A stretch of DNA of 64,000 nt from a bacterium 1xD42-87 (GCA_003611805.1 RAYM01000028.1:37020-101019); one strand, 5' to 3'. Numbered from the stretch's first letter, positions 52,509-60,873 are shown. Notes: generated by a model from the letters alone, not told the origin. Made by a program: numbers and translations.

Positions 52509-53135
52509 CTATTCCGTAACGATAACCTTACCATTCTCCACTTTCACCGAACCCGCCGCAATCAGATTGATACACCATGGAAGGATCACCCACTCAGCTT
52601 CCTCCATCACCCGTTTCTGCAGCGTCTCCGGTGTGTCGTCCTCATGCACTTTCACTGTCTTCTGCATGATGATCGGTCCGGTATCCATTCCCTCGTCCAC
52701 AAAATGCACCGTCGCACCGGTAATCTTCACGCCGCGCTTAAGCGCTTCCTCGTGCACCCGCAGTCCGTAACAGCCTTTTCCGCAAAATGCCGGAATCAGC
52801 GCCGGATGCACATTGATAATCCGATTTTCATACTTTTTAATTAACTCTGCCGGCACCTTCACCATAAAGCCCGCCAACACAATCAAATCCGGGCTGGCTT
52901 CTTCCACCGAGCGGCAAAGAGCCGCCTCAAACGCTTCCCTGTCCTCGAAATCCTTCGGAGATACACACACGCTCTCAATCCCCGCCGCTTTCGCTCTCTC
53001 CAGCGCGCGGACGCCTGGATTGTTGCACACTACCCGCACAATCTCCGTGTGAAAGACAGAGCCATTCGCAATGCCGTCAATAATCGCCTGCAAGTTCGTG
53101 CCGCCGCCCGACACACATACCACTACTCTAAGCAT
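52509..53135 (-). CDS. purN: Phosphoribosylglycinamide formyltransferase
   Basis: This 208-residue enzyme uses 10-formyl-tetrahydrofolate in purine synthesis. Features are the N-terminal VVCVSGGGTNLQAII phosphate loop, LAGFMVKVPAELI, the catalytic RIINVHPALIPAFCGKGCYG (Asn-His pair) and VHFVDEGMDTGPIIMQ with the catalytic Asp. GGGAGGAG precedes the ATG. It is the third gene of the pur operon. Confidence 0.97.
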   Translation of the reverse strand: MLRVVVCVSGGGTNLQAIIDGIANGSVFHTEIVRVVCNNPGVRALERAKAAGIESVCVSPKDFEDREAFEAALCRSVEEASPDLIVLAGFMVKVPAELIKKYENRIINVHPALIPAFCGKGCYGLRVHEEALKRGVKITGATVHFVDEGMDTGPIIMQKTVKVHEDDTPETLQKRVMEEAEWVILPWCINLIAAGSVKVENGKVIVTE

Positions 53136-53248
53136 ATTGCTCCTCCCGTCAGAACTCCCCAGTCCCTTCTAAAGATAACAAATCTTCCAAATCATTCACA
53201 AAGTGCATTACGCCGCGCGGTTCTGTATTATGTAAATCCATCAAGTGT

Positions 53249-54274
53249 TTACACAATAACCGCCTCATGCGCGCCTGCTGCCGCTTCGCCTACAGTCCAC
53301 GCATTTTCACCTGCCGCTTTCAGCGCGGCAACAGTCCGATCCGCATCCGCGGCATCCACCGCCAGCACCATGCCAAGCCCCATGTTGTAGGTATTGTACA
53401 TCATCTTCTCTTCCAGACCGCCGGTCTTTTGCATCAGCGCGAAAATGGGCGGAATCTCAAAGCTGCCCTTCTCCACCTTTGCCCCAACGCCATCCGGCAG
53501 CATTCTGGGAATGTTCTCATAGAAACCGCCGCCTGTAATATGACTGCAGCCTTTGACGGTAACACCCGCCTTCCTTACTTCCTGAAGCGCCTTTACATAA
53601 ATTTTTGTCGGCGTAAGCAGTGTCTCACCCAATGTTGCGCCAAGTTCATCATAATATACAGAGAGCGTTTCCCTATTTACATTGAATACCTTTCTAATCA
53701 GGGAAAAACCGTTGCTGTGCACCCCCGAGGATGCAATGCCGACCAGCACGTCGCCGGGCTTTACATCTGCCCCCGTAATCAGATCCTTCTCCTCCGCAAC
53801 ACCCACCGCAAAACCGGCGAGATCGTACTCTTCCTCCGGCATCAGCCCCGGATGCTCCGCCGTCTCGCCGCCGACCAGCGCCGCGCCTGCCTGTTTACAG
53901 CCCTCCGCAACGCCTTTCACGATGGCTGCGATTTTTTCTGGATAGTTTTTGCCGCAGGCTATGTAGTCCAGGAAAAACAGCGGCTCCGCGCCCGCGCATA
54001 CCACGTCGTTGACGCACATGGCAACACAGTCGATTCCCACGGTATCATGTTTATCCAGCAGAAAAGCAAGCTGTATCTTCGTGCCCACGCCATCCGTGCC
54101 AGACAAAAGCACCGGCTTCTCCATACCCTTGATCTTCTCAAGAGAAAAGGCGCCGGAAAACCCGCCGATCCCGCCTAACACCTCCGGTCTCATCGTTCCA
54201 TTCACATACTGTTTCATCAGCTCCACCGAACGGTACCCCGCCTCGATATCCACACCCGCCGTCTTGTAATCCAT
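53249..54274 (-). CDS. purM: Phosphoribosylformylglycinamidine cyclo-ligase (AIR synthetase)
   Basis: This 341-residue enzyme has YKTAGVDIEAGYRSVELMK, the nucleotide loop SGTDGVGTKIQLAF, AMCVNDVVCAGAEPLFFLDY, LVGGETAEHPG and the C-terminal TGGGFYENIPRM and YNMGLGMV motifs of PurM. The ATG at 54274 with GGAGG 6 bases upstream gives the standard N-terminus; the longer frame to 54349 is unsupported. It lies 125 bases after purE, across a small repeat. Confidence 0.97.
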   Translation of the reverse strand: MDYKTAGVDIEAGYRSVELMKQYVNGTMRPEVLGGIGGFSGAFSLEKIKGMEKPVLLSGTDGVGTKIQLAFLLDKHDTVGIDCVAMCVNDVVCAGAEPLFFLDYIACGKNYPEKIAAIVKGVAEGCKQAGAALVGGETAEHPGLMPEEEYDLAGFAVGVAEEKDLITGADVKPGDVLVGIASSGVHSNGFSLIRKVFNVNRETLSVYYDELGATLGETLLTPTKIYVKALQEVRKAGVTVKGCSHITGGGFYENIPRMLPDGVGAKVEKGSFEIPPIFALMQKTGGLEEKMMYNTYNMGLGMVLAVDAADADRTVAALKAAGENAWTVGEAAAGAHEAVIV

Positions 54275-54344
54275 AATTACCTCCATGTCGGAGCTTTTGT
54301 CCGTCTCTGCGCCCCGTGGTTTACATAAATTTTCTGTTCCTTTT

Positions 54345-54400
54345 CTCACTAACCGCCATGTTACAGCTTTGCTGTGAGTGGCTAGAAGTTCTTCTCACGC
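54345..54400. repeat. Palindromic element between purE and purM (related to family A)
   Basis: The hairpin ACAGC-ttt-GCTGT (54363-54375) lies within CTCAC/GTGAG arms and is followed by TAGAAGTTCTTCTCAC. This closely parallels the TAGAATTACTTCTCAC that follows the family A hairpin at 1440-1455. It is partly diverged. Confidence 0.4.
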
Positions 54401-54909
54401 TATGCCTTCAGATACGTTTTATATCCGACCTCCTTCAGCTTCGCATCCTTCTCCTGCACGTTCTCCTTCAGGCTCTCCGCATATTTCTTTAACCGCTCCA
54501 AAAGCGCCGCATCCGAGACCGCCAGAATCTTCGCCGCCAGAATCCCGGCATTTTGTCCGCCGTTAATCGCCACCGTCGCCACCGGAATACCGGAAGGCAT
54601 CTGTACAATGGAATAGAGGGAGTCCACCCCTCCCAGATCGGAAGTCTTCATCGGCACACCGATCACTGGCATGGGAAAAATCGCCGCGCACATACCCGGC
54701 AGATGAGCCGCTTTCCCGGCTCCTGCGATAATCACCTTAAAGCCTTTTGACTCCGCACTCTTCGCATACTCAAAAAACACATCCGGTTCCCTGTGGGCGG
54801 AAATAATCGTCATCTCATAAGAAACGCCAAGCTCCTCCAGAATATCCGCCGCCTTCGCCATGACAGCCATATCCGAATCGCTGCCCATTACGATGCCTAC
54901 CTGTGCCAT
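54400..54909 (-). CDS. purE: N5-carboxyaminoimidazole ribonucleotide mutase
   Basis: This 169-residue class I PurE has the N-terminal VGIVMGSDSDMAVM with the CAIR phosphate loop, EMTIISAHREPD with the catalytic His, AGAGKAAHLPGMCA and PVIGVPMKTSDLGGVDSLYSIVQMPSGIPV. It interconverts N5-CAIR and CAIR. The ATG at 54909 (GAGGAGG 9 bases upstream) is preferred over an in-frame TTG two codons earlier. It is the first gene of the purine operon. No purine riboswitch fold is visible in its ~60-base leader. Confidence 0.97.
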   Translation of the reverse strand: MAQVGIVMGSDSDMAVMAKAADILEELGVSYEMTIISAHREPDVFFEYAKSAESKGFKVIIAGAGKAAHLPGMCAAIFPMPVIGVPMKTSDLGGVDSLYSIVQMPSGIPVATVAINGGQNAGILAAKILAVSDAALLERLKKYAESLKENVQEKDAKLKEVGYKTYLKA

Positions 54910-54966
54910 CCGCAATTACCTCCTCAACCACAATATCTTGTGTCAAAACAAAGTTTCTTACTCTAC

Positions 54967-54995
54967 AGTGTACTAGATTATCTTCTCTTTTTCAA
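54967..54995 (-). promoter_or_regulatory. Promoter of the purE operon
   Basis: The minus strand carries -35 TTGAAA (54995-54990), a 17-base spacer and -10 TACACT (54972-54967), about 58 bases before the purE start. Confidence 0.6.
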
Positions 54996-55008
54996 CCACC
55001 TTTTAATA

Positions 55009-55043
55009 ACAGTTCAGCCAGAACATGGCGTAGGCTGAACTGT
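55009..55043 (-). terminator. Hairpin after the M29 aminopeptidase gene
   Basis: ACAGTTCAGCC pairs perfectly with GGCTGAACTGT across a 13-base loop. The first arm overlaps the stop codon of the aminopeptidase gene. TATT rather than a full U-tract follows. It insulates the gene from the pur operon. Confidence 0.55.
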
Positions 55044-57109
55044 CACTCTGCAAGCGCCCGGTTCAGTTCCTCACATCCCTGCAGCACAAATTGACCGTTT
55101 TGGATAATCACATGCTTCTCACCCGACACAGTCAACACCGAAAGCTCTCCCAGCTCGTCGTAAGGGATCGTAATATCCGTATGGCACTGGAAATATGCCT
55201 TGCTGACATCCGTGTCACGTAAAACTGACACTTCGTTCTCTTTTGCGACAATCTCCTTGCCGTCCGGATTATAGCTCTTCACTTCCTCTTCGTGGGAATA
55301 ACAGGTGTCCCCCAGCGCAAAATGCGGTCCGGTCTTTTCCGCAATCAGAATCGGCAGTTTGTCCTCGATCCCGTATTTTCTCGCCACAGAGAACGCCGTC
55401 GTGTTCGTGCCGATGGCAAACTCTCCAAGCGGCAGTTTCTCATGGTGATGGAACACATTCTCCCTGATATACTTGCGGTTTTCCTCCTCTCCCTCAAAGT
55501 TGCCACAGCTGTAATCCGTCACAAAACCGTCCTGAAAATGAAGCCGCAGGTCCCGGTACTCCAGCTCGTGTAAAAACACGCGCGGCACATGCAGGAGCCC
55601 TTCCGTACCCGTCAGCTGCGGCGAAGTAAACACCTCCCCCACAGGGATATTGACATCCGCCACACAGTTTTCAAAATTGGTCTGGGTTTTGGGATCATCC
55701 AGCCTGTGGAGCTGCACCTTCATGTCCGTCTCATTCCCGTTCATACCTTTGACCAATACAGTCGATCCCTTATCCAGCACGTCAATGATCTTCTGCTGGA
55801 TATCCCGGTAAAGCATGTAGTCCAACGTATTGATGCGCACCACATCGTCGAAAATTTTCTCATACCGCTCCCCGATCTGCGGCACAGGAAAAGCGATAAT
55901 CGTAAAGCTGTGCTCCTCTCCTTTGATATACTCATTCTGGATATCGGCTATTTTTCCCGCGTTTGCAACCGAAAGCTTCTGCTGCTTTTCACTGAAGCGG
56001 CATGCCGTCTCCTTATTCTGCGGCACGAAGGGTTCTTCCCCGAAACTCTCCACCACTGCCGGACCGCCGTAAAGCGCTGCGAGCTCCTTGTGACGCTCGA
56101 ACACATTCCGCACCGCCTCGATCTTTCTCTCCGCCAGCGCACCGTCCAGAAAAAGAGCCATATCCTCCTTATGGTCATAGTCGTACTGTTTATTAGGATT
56201 CGCGCCGCAGTAGCCGTTCTTGTTCACACTCCTGCCCTGAAAAATATTTGCGCCAGCCCGATAGAAGGTTGACTGTAGACCGATTCGGTCAAAGTTCTCC
56301 ACCGCCTGTCTGACCACCCGCTCAAAGCCAAGGAAATAGCGGATCGTCACCGTTTCCTTGATGGAGATATCCTTGTTGGTCACCTCAAAACCGATACGGT
56401 AGCCTTCCGTGTAAGTATCTGCCATCAGCTTAATCTTTTCCGGGGACATCTCATTCAGATGTGCCGCCGTTTTCAGCTCGTTCTCCGTGACATACTCCCC
56501 AAAATAATAGAGATAGCGCAGATCCGACAGATCGCTCTCCATAATGATACGGCGGGCAAAATCCCGGTCCGCATCCAAAAGCGCCATACTCTTCTCCTCA
56601 AACTCCGCCTCGTAGTAATCGCTCACGTACCAGTAAAGAATCTGCCGCAGTTCCTCCGCATCCGGTTCCCTCTCCTCTTCCGCCGCGCAGACAAAAAGCT
56701 GGTAAACCTCCAGCAAAAGTTCCGCCCGGACCGTCATGGAAACCAGGTTTGTTTCATATGCCGCCGGAATCATGGCACGTAGTTCCGTATACAGGAAAGA
56801 CAGGCATTTCCCGATTGACTCACCCAGTCTTTCTATTGCATAATCCGGGTTCGCATAACTTTCCCCGTAATACGCCGGCAGAATATCGGCATAGAGCGAT
56901 TGATTGTGCTCTCTCAGCTCCTCCATTCCCATCTGCCTGAGCGCCCCGTCTTCTACCAGCGCGTAAGTCTGGTCCATCATTAAAACAAAATCAGCCATCT
57001 GCATAAAATAATCCCTGTAATTCTCTCCACAGATTGACTCATCCGGTATTTCCTTGATCCGCGCCAGAGCAAGCTCATAACGCTCCGCAATTAATTCTTC
57101 CTGTTTCAT
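55043..57109 (-). CDS. M29-family metalloaminopeptidase with long N-terminal extension
   Basis: This 688-residue protein has a C-terminal ~370 residues matching thermophilic-type aminopeptidases (family M29): VLVKGMNGNETDMKVQL, VNIPVGEVFTSPQLTGTEG, LGEFAIGTNTTAF, PHFALGDTCYS and the YNPDGKEIVA segment, supplying the Glu, His and Asp residues that bind two metal ions. The first ~310 residues form a helical region (e.g. YYEAEFEEKSMALLDADRDF) not seen in the ~400-residue founding members, though similar long forms occur in Clostridia. It is cytosolic, since no signal is present. GGAGG lies 6 bases before ATG 57109. It probably recycles peptides. Confidence 0.88.
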   Translation of the reverse strand: MKQEELIAERYELALARIKEIPDESICGENYRDYFMQMADFVLMMDQTYALVEDGALRQMGMEELREHNQSLYADILPAYYGESYANPDYAIERLGESIGKCLSFLYTELRAMIPAAYETNLVSMTVRAELLLEVYQLFVCAAEEEREPDAEELRQILYWYVSDYYEAEFEEKSMALLDADRDFARRIIMESDLSDLRYLYYFGEYVTENELKTAAHLNEMSPEKIKLMADTYTEGYRIGFEVTNKDISIKETVTIRYFLGFERVVRQAVENFDRIGLQSTFYRAGANIFQGRSVNKNGYCGANPNKQYDYDHKEDMALFLDGALAERKIEAVRNVFERHKELAALYGGPAVVESFGEEPFVPQNKETACRFSEKQQKLSVANAGKIADIQNEYIKGEEHSFTIIAFPVPQIGERYEKIFDDVVRINTLDYMLYRDIQQKIIDVLDKGSTVLVKGMNGNETDMKVQLHRLDDPKTQTNFENCVADVNIPVGEVFTSPQLTGTEGLLHVPRVFLHELEYRDLRLHFQDGFVTDYSCGNFEGEEENRKYIRENVFHHHEKLPLGEFAIGTNTTAFSVARKYGIEDKLPILIAEKTGPHFALGDTCYSHEEEVKSYNPDGKEIVAKENEVSVLRDTDVSKAYFQCHTDITIPYDELGELSVLTVSGEKHVIIQNGQFVLQGCEELNRALAE

Positions 57110-57235
57110 AGTTACCTCCATTCCGACTTCTCATATCACTTTAGCAGCACAAATTTTCAATATGCCACAGAACAGACTGATTCGCCAGCCACCCGGACAT
57201 ATTTGTGAAGCGCCCTTTTCCATTCACGGCTGTCG

Positions 57236-57550
57236 TCAGGCATACGCCCCCGCATACAAAATCACACTGAGCGCCGCCAGCACCAGTACATTTAATACGA
57301 TACCCAGATAACTGAAAAAATAAAACTTATCCTTCTCAGACTTGGACATGACTCCCAGCACTATGCCCACAAAGGCGAAAATCATCGTCAGAAACGCCAC
57401 CGCGCCGTACTGCAGTGGAATTTCCCCTGCACGTGTGTAGCTGTCTATAATTATGTAAACCAATGATGCTAAAGAAATCACGCCCAGAATCGTAGCCATG
57501 ATTCCTTTCAACGTATGCTCCTTATTGGTAAACATGAAATCCTTTTTCAT
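57236..57550 (-). CDS. Small membrane protein with three helices (DUF6142-like)
   Basis: This 104-residue protein has three hydrophobic helices: GIMATILGVISLASLVYIII, GAVAFLTMIFAFVGIVLGVM and YFFSYLGIVLNVLVLAALSV. The N-terminal KKDFMFTNKEHTLKGIMA resembles small Lachnospiraceae membrane proteins grouped as DUF6142, a tentative match from memory. Function unknown. ATG 57550 is used, with GGAAGG upstream; the longer frame would overlap the neighbouring gene. It lies in a cluster of small membrane proteins downstream of pyrE. Confidence 0.75.
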   Translation of the reverse strand: MKKDFMFTNKEHTLKGIMATILGVISLASLVYIIIDSYTRAGEIPLQYGAVAFLTMIFAFVGIVLGVMSKSEKDKFYFFSYLGIVLNVLVLAALSVILYAGAYA

Positions 57551-57668
57551 TCTTTTCCATCCTTCCAGCGTTTTCAATGTCCGCTCTCTGACTCTGCTAT
57601 GCCTAACGTGAACAGGCACACCAAAAGAGAGGGCATCCTCGTCCCCGCCGAAAACGCCCTCCCGCTTT

Positions 57669-57821
57669 TTAAAATAAAATTTTATTTCTTCCCGCCAGAA
57701 GTTTCGCGCCGCTGATGACAAGGAGCACGCCCCCGGCTATGCCTACCACCATGATTACTACGCCGAATGCGAGATTTAATGCTCCCGCCCCGCCCATGAT
57801 CTTATAAGTTCTCTCTTCCAT
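57669..57821 (-). CDS. Small 50-residue membrane protein
   Basis: The protein is MEERTYKIMGGAGALNLAFG followed by a glycine-rich hydrophobic stretch (VVIMVVGIAGGVLLVISGAK) and a short LLAGRNKILF end, predicted as one or two closely packed helices. AAGGGAAGGA lies 5 bases before the ATG. The pattern recurs in Lachnospiraceae as far as I recall, but no function is known. It sits 74 bases downstream of pyrE and 118 bases upstream of the three-helix protein and may be co-transcribed with both. Confidence 0.65.
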   Translation of the reverse strand: MEERTYKIMGGAGALNLAFGVVIMVVGIAGGVLLVISGAKLLAGRNKILF

Positions 57822-57895
57822 ATTTTCCTTCCCTTCTAAAAAACTATTCCAAATCGCTTTTACAAAGTGACTCATATTTTTCACATTTAAGGGCG

Positions 57896-58573
57896 TTACT
57901 TCGCCCCGTAAGTTTCATAGTAGGCGTCAATCCGCTCCTTTATCTCGTCGTCAATATAGACCGTGCCGTCAATAGGCTTATTGTAAAGGCAATCCACGAC
58001 TTCCTCCATGGTAACGATGGCGCCCGTATCAAATCCATACTTTTCTTTGATTTCATCGAGGGCGCTCTTATCACTTGAAAGCCCTTTTTCCATCCGATTT
58101 AAGGATACCATCAGCCCCTTGACCGTAACGTCCGCCTGCGCCCTGATGATAGGGAATGTCTCCTCAATGGATTTTCCGGAAGTCGTCACATCCTCTATGA
58201 TGACCACCCTGTCACCGTCCTTCAGTTTGGAACCAAGCAGAATCCCGGTATCTCCATGGTCTTTCACCTCTTTCCGGTTGGAGCAGTATCGGATCTCTTT
58301 TCCGTAAAGTTCACTGATCGCCATGGTCGTCGCCACCGTGAGAGGAATGCCCTTGTAGGCGGGTCCGAACAGCACGTCAAAGTCTAACCCGTAATTGTCG
58401 TGAATCGCCTTCGCATAGTATTCGCCCAGCTTTCGCAGCTGCGCGCCGGTCACATAGGCACCCGCGTTCATAAAAAACGGGGATTTTCTGCCGCTCTTTA
58501 AAGTAAAATCCCCAAACTGCAACACACGGCTCTCTATCATAAAGCCGATAAATTCCTGCTTGTACTGTTCCAT
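57896..58573 (-). CDS. pyrE: Orotate phosphoribosyltransferase
   Basis: This 225-residue enzyme makes orotidine 5'-phosphate in pyrimidine synthesis. Motifs are FGDFTLKSGRKSPFFMNAG, FGPAYKGIPLTVATT, RKEVKDHG with the catalytic lysine region, and the PRPP-binding loop RVVIIEDVTTSGKSIEET. The ATG at 58573 with GAGGATC upstream gives the usual N-terminus; the frame extends upstream to 58705 without a ribosome site. No other pyr gene is adjacent. Confidence 0.96.
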   Translation of the reverse strand: MEQYKQEFIGFMIESRVLQFGDFTLKSGRKSPFFMNAGAYVTGAQLRKLGEYYAKAIHDNYGLDFDVLFGPAYKGIPLTVATTMAISELYGKEIRYCSNRKEVKDHGDTGILLGSKLKDGDRVVIIEDVTTSGKSIEETFPIIRAQADVTVKGLMVSLNRMEKGLSSDKSALDEIKEKYGFDTGAIVTMEEVVDCLYNKPIDGTVYIDDEIKERIDAYYETYGAK

Positions 58574-58954
58574 TGTTTGATCCTCTTCTTCCTCTTCTGA
58601 CACTTTTGCTATGATTGAAATTTGGAAATATCTCTCACACAACCCACTGTACCATATCTCAAGGCAGTTTTCAATGCGGAATTCACCGCCGCACACGTAA
58701 ACCAATTTCTTCTAGTGATAGTTTTCCCATTTTTATCATTTTCTGTTTTGCCTGTTCCAATTCCTGCCATGCTTTTTCTAAATTTCTGCTTGTGTCATTT
58801 TTCTCTCAATCATTTCCGATACTCCATTCTTTCGGCGCTGTGTTAATAGTTTCTAAAATAGAAAAGGTAGCTGATTGTCTGTTAAGATAATCGCTACCTA
58901 AAAGTAAACAATATTCAATTTTTATATACTTCTTTCGCCTTGATTCTATAAAGC
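58574..58954. other. AT-rich gap with no intact gene
   Basis: No gene can be supported here. On the minus strand fragments such as DYLNRQSATFSILETINTAP and NLEKAWQELEQAKQKM look protein-like but are broken by stops and frame changes, so this may be a decayed gene I cannot identify. The drop in GC begins here and continues to about 60.9 kb. Confidence 0.5.
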
Positions 58955-59932
58955 TTATTTTTTCTCCCTGGCAACTATTCCATAGACAAAAGCTCCTTCA
59001 TCTCCCCCAGTCCATTCTTCTTGTGTTATTGTACCATTTTCATCTTGGGCAAGCTTTGCTGTCGATAATTCATATTCCTTTCTAAAACTGCTTCCATCCG
59101 AATAGGTAACCGTAACAGTAAGCACTGCGCCATCGAATATGTTCAGCATATTATGAGAAGCAACTGCTAAATCCGTTTCATCATCCATTGTTGATATGAT
59201 ATGATCTGGAATATAAAATCCATAATATGTTTCACTGTCATATTGTTCCATAAAATTTGTTCCACGTTTTGTACAATGATAAATTCTTATATTTCGAATA
59301 TCTTGTTCTTCTTCTCTTTGTTCCAGACCATCTGTTTCAACTATGGTGTATGTATTTGGATCACCATCCATATCCGGCATTCCCTGCGCCATCCAGTCAT
59401 GTAGTGTTTCCTCTGTAGTATCATCAATTATCGCTGAATATAATTCTCCTTTATCTATCGAAATGTCAACATTTGAAATTTCATTCCCCTTTATGCTAAA
59501 CATTATCCCTGTATATCCGTTTTCACCTATACCGGCATCAACAAAAATAACGTTTCCTTCACTCGGTTCAGCAATGTCAAGTTCTTTTGCATAAGCCGTA
59601 ATAGAAAAATCAGGAAATGATATCTTCGATTCGTCCTCCCACTGTAAATCAGGTTTATCAGTATCTGTCGTCATGGATACATCCGGGGTCTTACTGCCAG
59701 CATTTCCGTTAATTAAAAATGTTACAACTAATATTGCACAAGCCGCTACTGCAATCAGTGGCTTTAAAGGGGTTTTTAATTTATTCTTCCTCTTTGTATC
59801 TGCGCTTTCTTTTTCTCTCATAACAATAATTTCCTCCATTTTAATTTTTAATAATGTCTCAGATATTTTTTCCTCCACTATTCTTGGCATTTCTATATCT
59901 TCCAAAAAAATGTTTTCTTCATTTTTTTTCAT
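58955..59932 (-). CDS. Membrane anti-sigma-like protein encoded with an ECF sigma factor
   Basis: This 325-residue protein has a cytoplasmic N-terminal region of about 75 residues rich in Glu/Lys (EMPRIVEEKISETLLKIKME), one membrane helix (PLIAVAACAILVVTFLING) and a ~230-residue extracellular domain with Asp/Thr-rich strands. This is the architecture of anti-sigma factors that hold an ECF sigma factor at the membrane. No zinc-binding HxxxCxxC motif is present. The ATG at 59932 overlaps the sigma gene's end region (TGA ends 1 base upstream), with AAAGGAG before it, implying coupled translation. GC content and codon use are lower than in the neighbouring pyrE and spoIIA genes, suggesting acquisition. 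Confidence 0.75.
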   Translation of the reverse strand: MKKNEENIFLEDIEMPRIVEEKISETLLKIKMEEIIVMREKESADTKRKNKLKTPLKPLIAVAACAILVVTFLINGNAGSKTPDVSMTTDTDKPDLQWEDESKISFPDFSITAYAKELDIAEPSEGNVIFVDAGIGENGYTGIMFSIKGNEISNVDISIDKGELYSAIIDDTTEETLHDWMAQGMPDMDGDPNTYTIVETDGLEQREEEQDIRNIRIYHCTKRGTNFMEQYDSETYYGFYIPDHIISTMDDETDLAVASHNMLNIFDGAVLTVTVTYSDGSSFRKEYELSTAKLAQDENGTITQEEWTGGDEGAFVYGIVAREKK

Positions 59933-59933
59933 A

Positions 59934-60455
59934 TCATTTTCTCCTTTCATTCTCCCTATAATAGTTTTTTGCAAGATTCTCTCTTCCGCGCTGAAGTCTT
60001 GTCTGAACCGTACTTTTGGGAAGTTTCAAAATTCTTGCTATCTCGTCAATATGATATCCTTCACTATAAAAGAGAGTCAAAATGATACGATACTTATCAT
60101 TTAACGTGGACAATGCTTCTTTCAATTCAAGATTATAATTATCTTCCTCTGCTGGCTCTTCATACTCTCCAAGGCTTATGGTTAATTCCCTTTTTCTACG
60201 AATATCATAACACTTATTGATTAGTATCCTTGTCATCCATGTTTTAAAATATTCTATTTGTCTTAGGTTATGTATTTTTTCCCAACAAGTAAGCATTGTA
60301 TCCTGAATTGCATCTGCGGTATCCTCATCGTTCATAAGAATAGCCAAGGCAACTCGATACATATCTTTCTTATAAAGCTGCATCAACTGCGAAAAAGCAT
60401 CTGGGTCTTTTCTTTTTGCTTTTTTTACTAAATCTTCTGTTTTATTTTTCTGCAT
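59934..60455 (-). CDS. ECF-type RNA polymerase sigma factor
   Basis: This 173-residue protein has sigma region 2 (DAFSQLMQLYKKDMYRVALA, DTADAIQDTMLTCWEKI, YFKTWMTRILINKCYDIRR) and region 4 (LNDKYRIILTLFYSEGYHID, EIARILKLPKSTVQTRLQRG). It directs transcription of a small stress or envelope regulon under control of the membrane protein encoded next. ATG 60455 with AGGAGG 10 bases upstream is preferred over the in-frame GTG at 60479. A near-perfect 21-base palindrome lies 34 bases upstream and might take part in autoregulation. Confidence 0.92.
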   Translation of the reverse strand: MQKNKTEDLVKKAKRKDPDAFSQLMQLYKKDMYRVALAILMNDEDTADAIQDTMLTCWEKIHNLRQIEYFKTWMTRILINKCYDIRRKRELTISLGEYEEPAEEDNYNLELKEALSTLNDKYRIILTLFYSEGYHIDEIARILKLPKSTVQTRLQRGRENLAKNYYRENERRK

Positions 60456-60488
60456 TATAGCAGTACCTCCTGTGCGCACAGTTAAATT

Positions 60489-60509
60489 AGGACTCTTTCA
60501 AAGCGTCCT
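60489..60509. promoter_or_regulatory. 21-bp near-palindrome upstream of the ECF sigma gene
   Basis: AGGAC-TCTTTCAAAGC-GTCCT is symmetric except at one base pair (C/T positions near the arms). It lies 34 bases before the sigma gene and could be an operator or an RNA hairpin in its leader. Confidence 0.4.
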
Positions 60510-60665
60510 TTGCTTTCGTCCTACATATATTAGACGGAAAAAACAGCAAAAAATCTCATTGGTTTAAATTTTTTATAATACAACCGAATTCTATTTCGGC
60601 AAGCCAGAATTTTGTTTGCCATTTAACCATTTTCCAATACCACTATACCTGAATAGTCTGGGACT

Positions 60666-60687
60666 GATCCGATACGATCATCGGATC
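60666..60687. repeat. Perfect inverted repeat GATCCGAT/ATCGGATC
   Basis: Two 8-base arms flank a 6-base spacer, upstream of the MATE promoter. No U-tract follows. It is a candidate operator for a regulator of the MATE gene or a divergent terminator remnant. Confidence 0.4.
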
Positions 60688-60721
60688 CAGCCAACTGCGA
60701 ATAAAAAAACAAAAACAGGGA

Positions 60722-60750
60722 TTGACTTTTTTACAAAAAGATATTAAAGT
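60722..60750 (+). promoter_or_regulatory. Promoter of the MATE transcript
   Basis: -35 TTGACT (60722-60727), 17-base spacer and -10 TAAAGT (60745-60750). The transcript would start near 60757, giving a ~117-base leader that holds a short reading frame and a terminator hairpin. Confidence 0.55.
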
Positions 60751-60774
60751 AAAAAAATATTAGGATATAAATAT

Positions 60775-60822
60775 ATGCTTGTCAGAGGACTTGCGATCAT
60801 TATGATTGTTGAAGTGGGATAA
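60775..60822 (+). CDS. Putative 15-residue leader peptide upstream of the MATE gene
   Basis: ATG at 60775 opens the frame MLVRGLAIIMIVEVG and stops at TAA 60820-60822. An AGGA sequence lies 9 bases before the ATG. The last codons and the stop form the 5' arm of the intrinsic terminator at 60812-60852, the geometry of ribosome-controlled attenuation: a ribosome stalled inside the peptide would cover or free the arm and let transcription reach the transporter. The peptide is hydrophobic, which is common among drug-sensing leader peptides. No expression evidence can be had from sequence alone. Confidence 0.55.
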   Translation: MLVRGLAIIMIVEVG

Positions 60823-60852
60823 GATCCAATGGATTTTATCCCACTTTTTTTA
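60812..60852 (+). terminator. Attenuator hairpin in the MATE leader
   Basis: AAGTGGGATAA pairs exactly with TTATCCCACTT (11 bp, 13-base loop) and is followed by an 8-base U-tract, a textbook intrinsic terminator, but placed 22 bases before the MATE start codon instead of after a gene. A competing pairing is visible: GGATATAAAT at 60763-60772 can pair with ATTTTATCC of the 3' arm, a possible antiterminator. Confidence 0.75.
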
Positions 60853-60873
60853 AATTAAAGGAGGTATTATGTT

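Noticed and set aside
51399..52844. 481-codon plus-strand frame opposite purD
   Set aside because: Antisense artefact of a GC-rich gene; the minus strand encodes a full PurD.
54910..55008. Possible purine riboswitch before purE
   Set aside because: The leader is only about 60 bases and lacks the conserved purine-aptamer loops.
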